34,920 nucleotides of DNA, from the NCBI GenBank assembly GCA_016777565.1, contig JADHRF010000008.1, positions 1 through 34,920 on the forward strand. Reading direction: 5' to 3'. Of this stretch, positions 1-7,457 are shown piece by piece (position 1 is the stretch's first letter; each line of letters begins with the position of its first letter). This stretch comes from Pelagibacteraceae bacterium. Its GTDB lineage: Bacteria; Pseudomonadota; Alphaproteobacteria; Pelagibacterales; Pelagibacteraceae. The translations under genes and the position numbers were made by a program. Below the pieces are notes generated by a model. That model saw only the letters and a list, made by a program, of their open reading frames with translations. It was not told the DNA's origin and searched no databases.

Positions 1-110
1 TTGTGAAGAACTATATTTTTAGAATAGTTCGTTTCACTTAAAAGTTGCTGGGCAAAGAAAAAAGCAGCAAATATGTGTATATAGATTTTAAAAGATTTAC
101 TAATTTTCAT
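1..110 (-). CDS. N-terminal fragment of an exported protein, possibly TlpA-like thiol-disulfide oxidoreductase (cut by window edge)
   Basis: Reading leftwards from the ATG at 110, 36 codons are open to the edge of the window. The product begins with a short basic stretch (MKISKSFK) followed by a hydrophobic core rich in Ile, Phe and Ala and then QQLLSE, which looks like a Sec signal peptide, so the protein is probably exported. No catalytic motif is visible because the rest is outside the window. The TlpA suggestion rests only on context: in many alphaproteobacteria a tlpA-type thioredoxin-fold gene lies divergent to argH. Only 30 bases separate its start from that of argH, so both promoters must share or overlap this gap. 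I am fairly sure that this is a gene start and unsure of the function. Confidence 0.5.
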   Translation of the reverse strand, partial: MKISKSFKIYIHIFAAFFFAQQLLSETNYSKNIVLH

Positions 111-140
111 ATTAATTTAAATTAGAATTAACATAGTAAA

Positions 141-1529
141 ATGAAAAATAAAATTAAAACAGTATGGTCAAAAAGATTAAAAGGTAAAACTTCTAAATCT
201 TTTCAGAGAATTGGGTCTTCAATCAATATAGATCAAAGACTCTACAAGCAGGATATCTTTGCCTCAATTATACATACTCAAATGCTTATGAAACAAAGAA
301 TTATACCTGCAGATAAAGGCAAAAAAATAATTCAAGGTTTAAAAAAGATTAAGTCTTTAATCGATAATGGTAAATTTATTTTTGAGGAAAAATACGAAGA
401 TATTCATCTAAATATAGAAAAAAAATTATTTCAAATTATAGGTCCGGCTGCTGGTTTTATGCACACTGCAAGATCTAGAAATGATCAAGTAGTTACGGAC
501 TTTAAATTGTGGATAAAAGATTCAACTCAAAATATTATAAAAGATATTTCCAGTACAATGAAAGCAATAATAAAAAAAGCTGAAAAACATAGTGATACTG
601 TTATGCCTGGGTTTACTCATCTAAAAAATGCTCAGCCTATTTCTTTTGCTCATTATCTTTTAGCTTATTATGAAATGTTAAAAAGAGACAAAAAAAGATT
701 TGAAAATAGTCTAAATCTTTTAGATGAGTCTCCTTTAGGTTCTGCTGCTTTATCTGGAACCTCGTATAAAATAGATAGAAATTATACTGCAAAAAAACTT
801 GGCTTTAAAAAACCTACAAATAATTCTATTGACTCTGTTTCCGATAGAGATTTTGCAATAGATTTTTTATATGCAGCAGCTGTTTGTGCGATGCACCTAT
901 CAAGATTAGCTGAAGATTTTATTATTTTAAATTCTGATGCTTATAAATTAATTGAATTTAATGATAGTGTGTTGACAGGATCCTCAATCATGCCACAGAA
1001 AAAGAATCCTGACCCAGCAGAATTAATTAGAGGAAGAGTAGGAATTAATTATGGAAAATTAAACTCGATTCTTACAATAATGAAAGGGTTGCCAATGTCG
1101 TATTTTAAAGACTTACAGGATGACAAGGCATTAGTGTTTGATGGCTACGATACTTTAAGAGACTCTTTAACTATGTCCTATGAATTAATAGATAATCTAA
1201 GAGTTTCAAAAGAAAAAATGTCTAAAATGGCTAATCAAGGTTTCACTACCGCAACTGACTTTGCAGATTATCTCGTAAAAGAAAAAAAATTATCTTTTAG
1301 AGAATCCTATCATATCTCGTCATCACTGGTTAATTTTGCTGAGAAAAATAATAAAACCCTAGACCAAATAACTCTAAAAGAATTAAAAAAATTTAATAAA
1401 GATTTAGATAAAAATGTATTAAAAATATTTGATGTAAATTTTTCAATGAATTCTAAAAACTCATATGGAGGAACTTCCTCAAATAATGTAAAAAAAATGA
1501 TAAAAAAATATAAAAAGGAAATTAAATGA
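141..1529 (+). CDS. argH: Argininosuccinate lyase
   Basis: Cytosolic enzyme of the last step of arginine synthesis, cleaving argininosuccinate to arginine and fumarate. The 462-residue length is typical of the fumarase/aspartase superfamily. Visible motifs are HTARSRNDQ (about 108-116), GFTHLKNAQP with the conserved His160, and the superfamily signature GSSIMPQKKNP at 280-290, whose mobile loop carries the catalytic serine. The N-terminal WSKRLKG (about 9-15) is the usual start of ArgH, which supports the ATG at 141. The stop codon overlaps the next start (ATGA, 1526-1529), so a small lipoprotein gene and then lysA follow in the same transcription unit. Identification is secure. Confidence 0.96.
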   Translation: MKNKIKTVWSKRLKGKTSKSFQRIGSSINIDQRLYKQDIFASIIHTQMLMKQRIIPADKGKKIIQGLKKIKSLIDNGKFIFEEKYEDIHLNIEKKLFQIIGPAAGFMHTARSRNDQVVTDFKLWIKDSTQNIIKDISSTMKAIIKKAEKHSDTVMPGFTHLKNAQPISFAHYLLAYYEMLKRDKKRFENSLNLLDESPLGSAALSGTSYKIDRNYTAKKLGFKKPTNNSIDSVSDRDFAIDFLYAAAVCAMHLSRLAEDFIILNSDAYKLIEFNDSVLTGSSIMPQKKNPDPAELIRGRVGINYGKLNSILTIMKGLPMSYFKDLQDDKALVFDGYDTLRDSLTMSYELIDNLRVSKEKMSKMANQGFTTATDFADYLVKEKKLSFRESYHISSSLVNFAEKNNKTLDQITLKELKKFNKDLDKNVLKIFDVNFSMNSKNSYGGTSSNNVKKMIKKYKKEIK

Positions 1530-1639
1530 AAGTTTTTTTTTTCATGATTGTAAGTGTACTATTATTAGAAGGCTGTGGTAAAAAATCAGACCCCAAGTAT
1601 CAGGTAAAAAATAAAGAAATGATTATAATTCTATCTTAA
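1526..1639 (+). CDS. Very small lipoprotein, LptM (YifL)-like
   Basis: A 37-codon frame begins inside the argH stop (ATGA overlap) and ends 5 bases before lysA. The product has a one-lysine N-terminus, a hydrophobic stretch (VFFFMIVSVLLL) and a lipobox LEGC with the lipidated cysteine at residue 17, followed by GKKSDPKYQ. This resembles the CGxKGxxxxP pattern after the cysteine in LptM-type lipoproteins, which assist maturation of the LPS transporter LptD in enterobacteria. A tiny lipoprotein between argH and lysA is a recurrent arrangement in proteobacteria, and that context supports a real gene. The tail after the cysteine is only about 20 residues. The lipoprotein call is good; the LptM function is inference. 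Confidence 0.68.
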   Translation: MKVFFFMIVSVLLLEGCGKKSDPKYQVKNKEMIIILS

Positions 1640-1644
1640 AACAC

Positions 1645-2874
1645 ATGTCTCTCTTAAAATATTTTGGCTCAAGATTGTTTGTTGAAAATTCTTCAGTTGT
1701 AAATCTTACAAAAAAAAATAAAACTCCTTTTTATGTTTACTCTGAAAATCAAATTAAAAAAAATTATTTAAAATTAGCTAAAAACTTTAAAAGCACAAGC
1801 CCCCTTATTTGTTTTGCTACTAAAGCCAATTCAAACTTATCAATAATTAAAATACTTGGTAAATTAGGGGCTGGTGCTGATGTCGTATCAGGTGGTGAAC
1901 TTTTAAAGGCTTTAAAAGCAGGCATTAAACCAAATAAAATTGTTTTTTCTGGAGTAGGAAAAACTGAAGAAGAACTAAAGCTAGCTATTCAAAAAAAAAT
2001 ATTATTAATAAATATTGAGTCAGAGAGTGAAGCAAGATTACTAAATGATATTGGAAGAAAATTTAATAGAAAAATATCAGTTGGTTTTAGATTAAATCCC
2101 GATGTAGATGCAAAGACAAACAAAAAAATTTCAACAGGAAAATCAGAAAATAAATTTGGTATTTCAATTAAAAATTTTTATGCAATTTACAAGGATAGAA
2201 AACAATTCAAAAATTTAAGAATTGATGCTTTAAGTGTACATATTGGAAGTCAAATACTTTCAGATACTCCATATAAAAAAACACTAAATGTTCTTTTAAA
2301 AGTAATAAATAATTTACAAATAAAACTCAAATATATTGATCTTGGTGGCGGTTTTGGAATTAGTTATGAAAAAAAAAATAAGGAAATTAATCTTAATAAA
2401 TACGCAAAACTGGTTCATAATTTTAAAAAAAAATTAAACTGTAATATTATTTTTGAACCTGGAAGATCTTTGGTTGGTAACGCAGGAATTTTAGTTAGTA
2501 AAATTCAATATATTAAAAAAGGCCCAAATAAATATTTTATTATTTTAGATGCAGGCATGAACGATTTTATGAGGACGGCTTTGTATGATGCTAAACATGA
2601 AATTTTACCTGTAAATAGAATTTCTAAAAAATTTTCTGGTGCTCTAGAATTTGCGGGACCTGTATGTGAGTCTACCTGCAAATTTACGACATATAAGAAT
2701 TATCAAAAGATAAACGAAGGAGACTTTGTTGCTATTACTAATGCTGGTGCTTATGGATCCTCTCTGTCTTCTAATTACAACGTAAGACCGCTAATCGCTG
2801 AAATACTTATAACTAAGAATAAATTTAAAATAATAAGAAAAAGACAGAATTTACTCAAATTGATAAGCGCTTAA
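1645..2874 (+). CDS. lysA: Diaminopimelate decarboxylase
   Basis: PLP enzyme of the alanine-racemase fold (fold III) that converts meso-diaminopimelate to lysine, the last step of lysine synthesis, in the cytosol. The 409-residue protein has the Schiff-base lysine in FATKAN (Lys60), HIGSQ at 199-203, the phosphate-binding loop LGGGFG at 233-238, EPGR at 271-274 and the decarboxylase hallmark CEST at 341-344, whose cysteine and glutamate act from the partner subunit. This last motif separates it from arginine or ornithine decarboxylases. It follows the small lipoprotein gene by 5 bases, and its stop overlaps the start of the acyltransferase gene (TAATG). Identification is secure. Confidence 0.96.
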   Translation: MSLLKYFGSRLFVENSSVVNLTKKNKTPFYVYSENQIKKNYLKLAKNFKSTSPLICFATKANSNLSIIKILGKLGAGADVVSGGELLKALKAGIKPNKIVFSGVGKTEEELKLAIQKKILLINIESESEARLLNDIGRKFNRKISVGFRLNPDVDAKTNKKISTGKSENKFGISIKNFYAIYKDRKQFKNLRIDALSVHIGSQILSDTPYKKTLNVLLKVINNLQIKLKYIDLGGGFGISYEKKNKEINLNKYAKLVHNFKKKLNCNIIFEPGRSLVGNAGILVSKIQYIKKGPNKYFIILDAGMNDFMRTALYDAKHEILPVNRISKKFSGALEFAGPVCESTCKFTTYKNYQKINEGDFVAITNAGAYGSSLSSNYNVRPLIAEILITKNKFKIIRKRQNLLKLISA

Positions 2875-3581
2875 TGCAATTTATTAGATCTTTAATTTTT
2901 AATATTTTTTTATACTTAGGAATAATATGTGTTTTAATTTTAGCGGTACCTACTCTTTTTCTTCCTGCTAAATTTGCTCTGTATTGTGGCAAGTTCTTAG
3001 CCTATTATATTATTTTTATATTGAAAGTATTTTTAAATACAAATGTTATCTTTCATGGGCTTGAGCATCTAAAAAAAGTAGAAAAATTTTTTGTTGCTTC
3101 AGCGCATCAGTCAATGTTTGAAACATTCGCCTTTCAGGCACCACTTGATTACCCTATCTTCATACTTAAGAAAGAACTTTTAAGAATTCCTTTATTTGGT
3201 TGGTACTTAAAAAAAATTGGCTCAATTGAAATTGTTAGAGAAACAACAACAAAAGATAATTTAAGTTTTTTCGATAAAATTAAAAAAACTATTTATAAAA
3301 ATAATAGGCCTCTTTTAATTTTTCCACAAGGAACTCGAGTTAAATTCAATGAAATAGTCCCTTTTAAAAAAGGTGTAGGACGAATTTATGATGCTCTTGG
3401 TTTGCACTGTATACCTGTTGCTTTAAATTCAGGAAAAATATGGCCAAAAAACAGTTTTTTTAAGCACCCAGGTGATATACATATTACTTTTCTAGAACCC
3501 ATCAAGCCGGGAATAGAAAAAAATACTTTTATTAAAATACTTGAGGAAAAAATTTATTCTGAGATAAAAAAATATCCCTAG
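2874..3581 (+). CDS. plsC: 1-acyl-sn-glycerol-3-phosphate acyltransferase (PlsC family)
   Basis: Probable membrane-bound acyltransferase that makes phosphatidic acid from lysophosphatidic acid. The first 55 residues hold one or two hydrophobic membrane segments. Motif block I, normally HX4D, reads HQSMFE (His78 to Glu83), so an acid is present but it is Glu. Block II is KKELLRIPLFGWYLKKIGSI (99-118), and block III, usually FPEGTR, reads FPQGTR (150-155). The rest of the family pattern is intact and the 235-residue length is normal, so I expect an active enzyme. Substrate specificity cannot be read from sequence. The start overlaps the lysA stop, and its stop shares the palindrome CTAG with the stop of convergent tyrA. 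Confidence 0.85.
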   Translation: MQFIRSLIFNIFLYLGIICVLILAVPTLFLPAKFALYCGKFLAYYIIFILKVFLNTNVIFHGLEHLKKVEKFFVASAHQSMFETFAFQAPLDYPIFILKKELLRIPLFGWYLKKIGSIEIVRETTTKDNLSFFDKIKKTIYKNNRPLLIFPQGTRVKFNEIVPFKKGVGRIYDALGLHCIPVALNSGKIWPKNSFFKHPGDIHITFLEPIKPGIEKNTFIKILEEKIYSEIKKYP

Positions 3582-4483
3582 TCTTTTTTCCTGCCAAAAT
3601 CTGGTTTATTAGTGTCTTGTCCTGCTTTAATAATTTCTTTTCTCAATTCTTTTGTTGAATTAAAAATCTGGTAAAGTTTATCTCCATTTTTATCATTTAA
3701 AGCTTTTTTGAGCTCCTGAAGTTTTTCAATAAAATTATCGATACTTTTTGAAATATTTTCATTGTTATCTATAAAAATATCTCTCCACATCAAAGGATTT
3801 GATGCGGCTATTCTTGTAAAATCTCTTAAACCGCCAGCGCTATACTGAATTACCTCTTGTTTTAATTTGTCTTCAACGTTAATTACAGTTCTAACAATGT
3901 TATAAGCAATCGCATGTGGCAAATGACTGGTTAAAGATAAAATTTCATCATGTTCTTCTGGTGTCATTATCTTAACCTTGCTTCCAATAGCCTCCCATAA
4001 CGATTTCAAAATTTGTATTGGCTGTTCATTGCTTTCTTTTGGCGGAGAAATGATACACCAACGATTTTTAAACATATCTGCATGACCTGCTTTTGGACCA
4101 GTTTCTTCTGTGCCCGCTATAGGATGAGAGGGTATCCAATTAATCTCTTTTAAGTTTATATTATGAATAATTTTCATTACTTCTTTTTTAACTGATCCTG
4201 TGTCTGTTAAAATTGATCCTTTTTTTAGATCATCCTTTATAGACAGTATTATTTCTTTGTAGCTACTCAAGGGTGTAGCGATAATTATTAAATCAGAATT
4301 TTTCACACACTGTCTAATATCTGTTGAAATATAAGAGCATATATTTTCTTTTTTTAGATAAGTAGTAACCTCTTTTGACAGATCGAAAATTCTTACTTCT
4401 TTTGCTAAATTTTTATTTTGGATTGCTCTTAAGATTGAAGATCCTATCAAACCACAACCAATTATAGATACAGTGTTAAACAT
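3578..4483 (-). CDS. tyrA: Prephenate/arogenate dehydrogenase
   Basis: Oxidative decarboxylation of prephenate (or arogenate) on the route to tyrosine, cytosolic. The N-terminus is a Rossmann dinucleotide fold with GCGLIG at 9-14, followed by IIIATPLSSY, the substrate-loop segment SHPIAGTEETGP with the conserved histidine, and SHLPHAIAYN in the helical C-terminal dimerisation domain. At 301 residues it is a monofunctional TyrA with no chorismate mutase or ACT domain visible. NAD versus NADP use and prephenate versus arogenate cannot be decided here. It overlaps hisC by 8 bases (4476-4483) and is presumably translated from the same mRNA. Its tail overlaps plsC on the other strand. Confidence 0.92.
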   Translation of the reverse strand: MFNTVSIIGCGLIGSSILRAIQNKNLAKEVRIFDLSKEVTTYLKKENICSYISTDIRQCVKNSDLIIIATPLSSYKEIILSIKDDLKKGSILTDTGSVKKEVMKIIHNINLKEINWIPSHPIAGTEETGPKAGHADMFKNRWCIISPPKESNEQPIQILKSLWEAIGSKVKIMTPEEHDEILSLTSHLPHAIAYNIVRTVINVEDKLKQEVIQYSAGGLRDFTRIAASNPLMWRDIFIDNNENISKSIDNFIEKLQELKKALNDKNGDKLYQIFNSTKELRKEIIKAGQDTNKPDFGRKKD

Positions 4484-5558
4484 TAAGAATTTTTTTTAAT
4501 TCAGATATTAGTTTTAAGTTTTCTTTATTATTTCCAATAGTAACTCTTAAAGAGTTTTTTATAGAATATACTTCCATTTGTCTTAATAAAATTCCTTTTT
4601 TTGCTAAAGCAAAAAAGACTTGCTTAGAATTTTTTTTAATTCTATTAAAGTTTATTAATAAAAAATTTACACTCGTTCTATTTGTGTGAATATTTAAACT
4701 TTTAAAGAATTCATAAAACTTTTTTGACCATTTTCTTACATGGTGTATTTCTTTATTAAGCCAGCTAGTATCTTTTATAGCAACTGAGGCTGCAAACAAA
4801 GCTGGTCTGCTCACATTAAAAGGAGGTTTTATTTTGTATAATGCTTTAATTATATCTTTTGATGAGTATGCCCAACCAACTCTTAAACCAGCTAGGCCAT
4901 AAATTTTAGAGAATGTTCTTGTTATTAAAACATTTTTAAATTTAGAAAATAGTTTTAATCCATTTTCATAATCTTTAAAATTCATATACTCAAAATACGC
5001 ATCATCAACAACTAAAAGAATATCGCTTCTTAATTTTTTTCTTAATCTAAGTATCTCATTTTTACTTATATAAGTTCCTGTTGGATTATTAGGATTTGCA
5101 ATAAAAACAACTTTGGTTTTACGGGTCACACATGAAAGAATATTATTTACAGAACAAGTAAAATTATTTTCTTTGGCGTATACTATCTTCGCAAAATTAA
5201 GTTTGCTGTAAATTCTATAAATAATAAAACTGTATTGTGATATCACAACTTCATCATTTTTATTTAAAAAACCTTTGCAGATAAGTTCAAAAACTTGATC
5301 TGAACCGTTTCCTAAAATAATTCTATTTACGTCCAAATTAAATTTTTTTGCTATAACTTTTCTTAAAAAGGTTCCATCTGAGTCAGGATATCTTTTAAAA
5401 TTTTTTGAAACTTTAATATATTCTTTTACTGCTTTTGGGCTTGGGCCTAAAGCAGACTCATTTGCAGATAACTTTATTCTAGCAAATTTTTGCTTAAATA
5501 AACTTAATCCTGCAACGTACTTCTCTGCATTTAAGCTTTTAGCTTTAGGTAGTTTCAT
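4476..5558 (-). CDS. hisC: Histidinol-phosphate aminotransferase (also likely aromatic aminotransferase)
   Basis: Fold-type I PLP aminotransferase of histidine synthesis that converts imidazole-acetol phosphate to histidinol phosphate. Visible features are the N-terminal SANES (31-35), NPNNPTG at 155-161, VVDDAY (183-188) with the PLP-ring aspartate, the Schiff-base Lys218 in TFSKIYGLAGLRVG, and a C-terminal arginine in SLRVTIG. At 360 residues it has the usual family length. Pairing with tyrA is a common alphaproteobacterial arrangement in which this enzyme is thought to serve tyrosine/phenylalanine transamination as well, which is inference. It is transcribed away from metX, with 182 bases between the two start codons. 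Confidence 0.93.
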   Translation of the reverse strand: MKLPKAKSLNAEKYVAGLSLFKQKFARIKLSANESALGPSPKAVKEYIKVSKNFKRYPDSDGTFLRKVIAKKFNLDVNRIILGNGSDQVFELICKGFLNKNDEVVISQYSFIIYRIYSKLNFAKIVYAKENNFTCSVNNILSCVTRKTKVVFIANPNNPTGTYISKNEILRLRKKLRSDILLVVDDAYFEYMNFKDYENGLKLFSKFKNVLITRTFSKIYGLAGLRVGWAYSSKDIIKALYKIKPPFNVSRPALFAASVAIKDTSWLNKEIHHVRKWSKKFYEFFKSLNIHTNRTSVNFLLINFNRIKKNSKQVFFALAKKGILLRQMEVYSIKNSLRVTIGNNKENLKLISELKKILNV

Positions 5559-5623
5559 AATTTATTTAAGTTCATATCTAAAAAGCTTTATTATTTCTAT
5601 CTTCATTTTAATTTCTTATAAAA

Positions 5624-5652
5624 TTGACAACTTTAACGCCATCTAGTACAAC
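5624..5652 (+). promoter_or_regulatory. Promoter of metX-metW-gloB
   Basis: A perfect -35 hexamer TTGACA at 5624-5629 is followed after 17 bases by TACAAC at 5647-5652, which matches 4 of 6 positions of a sigma-70 -10 box. Transcription would start around 5658-5660, at the first bases of the riboswitch P1 stem. The position relative to the aptamer supports this choice. Confidence 0.7.
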
Positions 5653-5654
5653 AC

Positions 5655-5708
5655 TTTAGCGCTGATTTAACCAAATTGCGGGCGCTAGATAAAATTCGCT
5701 AAATAGGG
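5655..5708 (+). promoter_or_regulatory. SAM-II riboswitch aptamer
   Basis: S-adenosylmethionine-binding leader of the SAM-II class (known from alphaproteobacteria and marine metagenomes, commonly upstream of metA/metX). The diagnostic stretch AGCGCTGATTTAACC begins at 5658. Stem P1 is AGCGC (5658-5662) with GCGCT (5682-5686), extendable by TTT/AGA outside. The H-type pseudoknot is TTGCG (5676-5680) with CGCTAA (5697-5702), leaving one U unpaired (5700), as in the SAM-II fold. The aptamer precedes metX, which fits feedback by the end product of the pathway. Recognition is by recalled consensus and hand pairing, not a covariance search. Confidence 0.93.
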
Positions 5709-5724
5709 TTCTGCCCAGTTTAGC
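5698..5724 (+). promoter_or_regulatory. Predicted antiterminator hairpin of the SAM-II switch
   Basis: GCTAAA (5698-5703) is the exact complement of TTTAGC (5719-5724), and GGG (5706-5708) of CCC (5714-5716), with a U-G pair at 5704/5718 and one A-A mismatch at 5705/5717. This makes an 11-step helix closed by a 5-base loop (TTCTG). It uses the 3 prime strand of the SAM-II pseudoknot (5697-5702) and captures most of the 5 prime arm and the loop of the terminator, so it excludes both. Predicted logic: without SAM this hairpin forms and transcription continues; with SAM the pseudoknot holds its left arm and the terminator forms. The pairing is directly visible; the switching is inference. Confidence 0.72.
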
Positions 5725-5738
5725 TGGGCTTTTTTTTT
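5713..5738 (+). terminator. Rho-independent terminator in the metX leader
   Basis: GCCCAG (5713-5718) and CTGGGC (5724-5729) form a perfect 6-bp GC-rich stem with loop TTTAG, followed immediately by nine T residues (5730-5738). This is a textbook intrinsic terminator in an otherwise AT-rich region. It lies just downstream of the SAM-II aptamer and ends two bases before the metX start codon, so it is taken to be the expression platform of the riboswitch. Confidence 0.9.
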
Positions 5739-5740
5739 AT

Positions 5741-6874
5741 ATGAACTATAAAATTGAAAATACAAAAAAAATAATTATAAATAAACCACTTAAATTAGAC
5801 TGTGGTCAAACAATAGAAGATTTCCCTATTGCTTATGAAACATATGGAAAACTTAATGAAAAAAAAAATAATGCGATCTTAATTTTTCATGCTCTTACTG
5901 GTGATCAGTTTGTTACAGGTAATAATCCTATTACCAATAAAGATGGCTGGTGGGCTACCGCCGTCGGCTCAGGAAAAGCGATAGATACGGATAAGTATTT
6001 TATTATTTGTGCAAATGTTTTGGGTGGTTGCATGGGGTCTTTTGGTCCAAAGAGTATTAATGAAAAAAAAAAAGAACCTTATGGCTTAAGTTTTCCAGTG
6101 ATTACCATTAGAGATATGGTTAGAGCTCAAGATGCTTTGCTAGAACATCTCGAGATTGATAAACTTTTAAGTGTGTTTGGTGGTTCCATGGGAGGAATGC
6201 AACTTTTGCAGTTTTGTGCTCTATATCCTGAAAAAACTTTTTCTGCTGTACCTATTGCCTCAACAGCAAGTCACAATGCACAACAAATTGCATTAAATGA
6301 ATTAGCTAGACAAGCAATCATGAGTGATCCGTTGTGGAATAAAGGTAACTATTATCAAAATAACAAGATTCCAAAAAATGGACTTGCGGTTGCTAGAATG
6401 GCTGCACATATTACTTATATGTCTGACAAAGGTTTGCAAGAAAAGTTTGGACGAAAACTTCAGGAAAAAAAGGATTATGAATTCACTTTTGACGCTGACT
6501 TTCAAATAGAAAGTTACTTAAGACATCAGGGTAAGGTTTTTGTAGAAAGATTTGATGCAAATTCTTATCTCTACATTTCTAGAGCAATGGATTACTTTGA
6601 TTTGTCTAAACAGTTTAAAAGTGGTTTAAGTGAAGCATTTCAAAATCATAAAACTAAATTTTTGATAGTATCTTTTTCCTCAGACTGGCTCTATCCTACA
6701 AAAAATAGCAAAGAAATTGTTATTGCTTTAAATGCTTCTGGAGTCAATGTTGCTTTTGCAGAAATTAAAACTGACAGGGGGCATGACTCCTTTTTGCTTG
6801 ATGAGCCTGAATTTCTAAAAACTATTAAAGGATTTTTAGACACAAATTTTGAAATATTTAAAAATGAAAAATGA
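5741..6874 (+). CDS. metX: Homoserine O-acyltransferase (MetX family)
   Basis: Alpha/beta-hydrolase-fold transferase that activates homoserine by O-acylation, entering methionine synthesis. The nucleophile elbow is GGSMGG with Ser149; the triad is completed by Asp315 in SSDWLYP and His348 in RGHDS. The family blocks FHALTGD, GCMGSFGP and GGMQ are present, and 377 residues is the normal length. Whether it uses acetyl-CoA or succinyl-CoA cannot be settled from these motifs, although MetX proteins paired with metW are usually called acetyltransferases. The ATG at 5741 lies two bases after the T tract of the leader terminator and has no Shine-Dalgarno sequence. Expression is predicted to be switched off by SAM. 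The gene overlaps the start of metW. Confidence 0.95.
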   Translation: MNYKIENTKKIIINKPLKLDCGQTIEDFPIAYETYGKLNEKKNNAILIFHALTGDQFVTGNNPITNKDGWWATAVGSGKAIDTDKYFIICANVLGGCMGSFGPKSINEKKKEPYGLSFPVITIRDMVRAQDALLEHLEIDKLLSVFGGSMGGMQLLQFCALYPEKTFSAVPIASTASHNAQQIALNELARQAIMSDPLWNKGNYYQNNKIPKNGLAVARMAAHITYMSDKGLQEKFGRKLQEKKDYEFTFDADFQIESYLRHQGKVFVERFDANSYLYISRAMDYFDLSKQFKSGLSEAFQNHKTKFLIVSFSSDWLYPTKNSKEIVIALNASGVNVAFAEIKTDRGHDSFLLDEPEFLKTIKGFLDTNFEIFKNEK

Positions 6875-7457
6875 ATTTAAAATTATAGCAAATTTACTTC
6901 CGTCTCAATCAAGAGTGCTTGATGTTGGTTGTGGAGATGGCACTTTAATTAAAGCACTTATTAATGAAAAAAGTATTGATGCTAGAGGAATCGAATTAGG
7001 TAAAAATAATGTTAAAGAATGTATTTCAAAAGGACTCTCTGTAATAGAAGGAAACGCAGAAACTGAACTTAGTCAATTTCCTGATAAGGCTTTTGATTTT
7101 GTAATTTTAAGTCAAACCCTTCAAGCATTTTATCAACCAGAAAATGTACTTGAACAACTATTAAGAATTGGCCATCGAGTAATAATTTCAATTCCTAATT
7201 TTGGTTATTGGCAAATTAGAGCTAAACTATTATTTTTTGGAAAAATGCCTATAACTAAGTCTTTACCTTACTCCTGGCACGATACGCCTAATTTACATAT
7301 GTGCTCTATAAAAGATTTTTATCAATTTTGTGAAAAGAAAAAGGTTCGAATAGATAGAGTTATTGGCATCAATGGAGAAAAAACATCTTCTATTTATAGA
7401 ATCAATTTAGAAATGAAAAACTTATTCTCAGAAGTTGGCATATTCTTAATTAGTTAA
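6864..7457 (+). CDS. metW: MetW, SAM-dependent methyltransferase-fold protein partnering MetX
   Basis: Small class I methyltransferase-fold protein that accompanies metX in many proteobacteria and has been linked to homoserine acyltransferase function. Motif I is VLDVGCGDG near the N-terminus, followed by KAFDFVILSQTLQAF and a MetW-typical segment with WHDTPNLHMCSIKDF. I prefer the ATG at 6864 (MKNEFKII) over one five codons upstream at 6849 because MetW proteins start about this far before the glycine loop. Either start overlaps the end of metX, so translation is probably coupled. Length from 6864 is 197 residues. It is cotranscribed with metX and so falls under the SAM-II switch. Confidence 0.92.
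   Translation: MKNEFKIIANLLPSQSRVLDVGCGDGTLIKALINEKSIDARGIELGKNNVKECISKGLSVIEGNAETELSQFPDKAFDFVILSQTLQAFYQPENVLEQLLRIGHRVIISIPNFGYWQIRAKLLFFGKMPITKSLPYSWHDTPNLHMCSIKDFYQFCEKKKVRIDRVIGINGEKTSSIYRINLEMKNLFSEVGIFLIS

Noticed and set aside
5559-5640. Possible minus-strand promoter for hisC using TTGTCA (5625-5630)
   Set aside because: The -35-like hexamer overlaps the metX -35 but no -10 box lies at 16-18 bases; AT-rich matches at 14 bases are not convincing.
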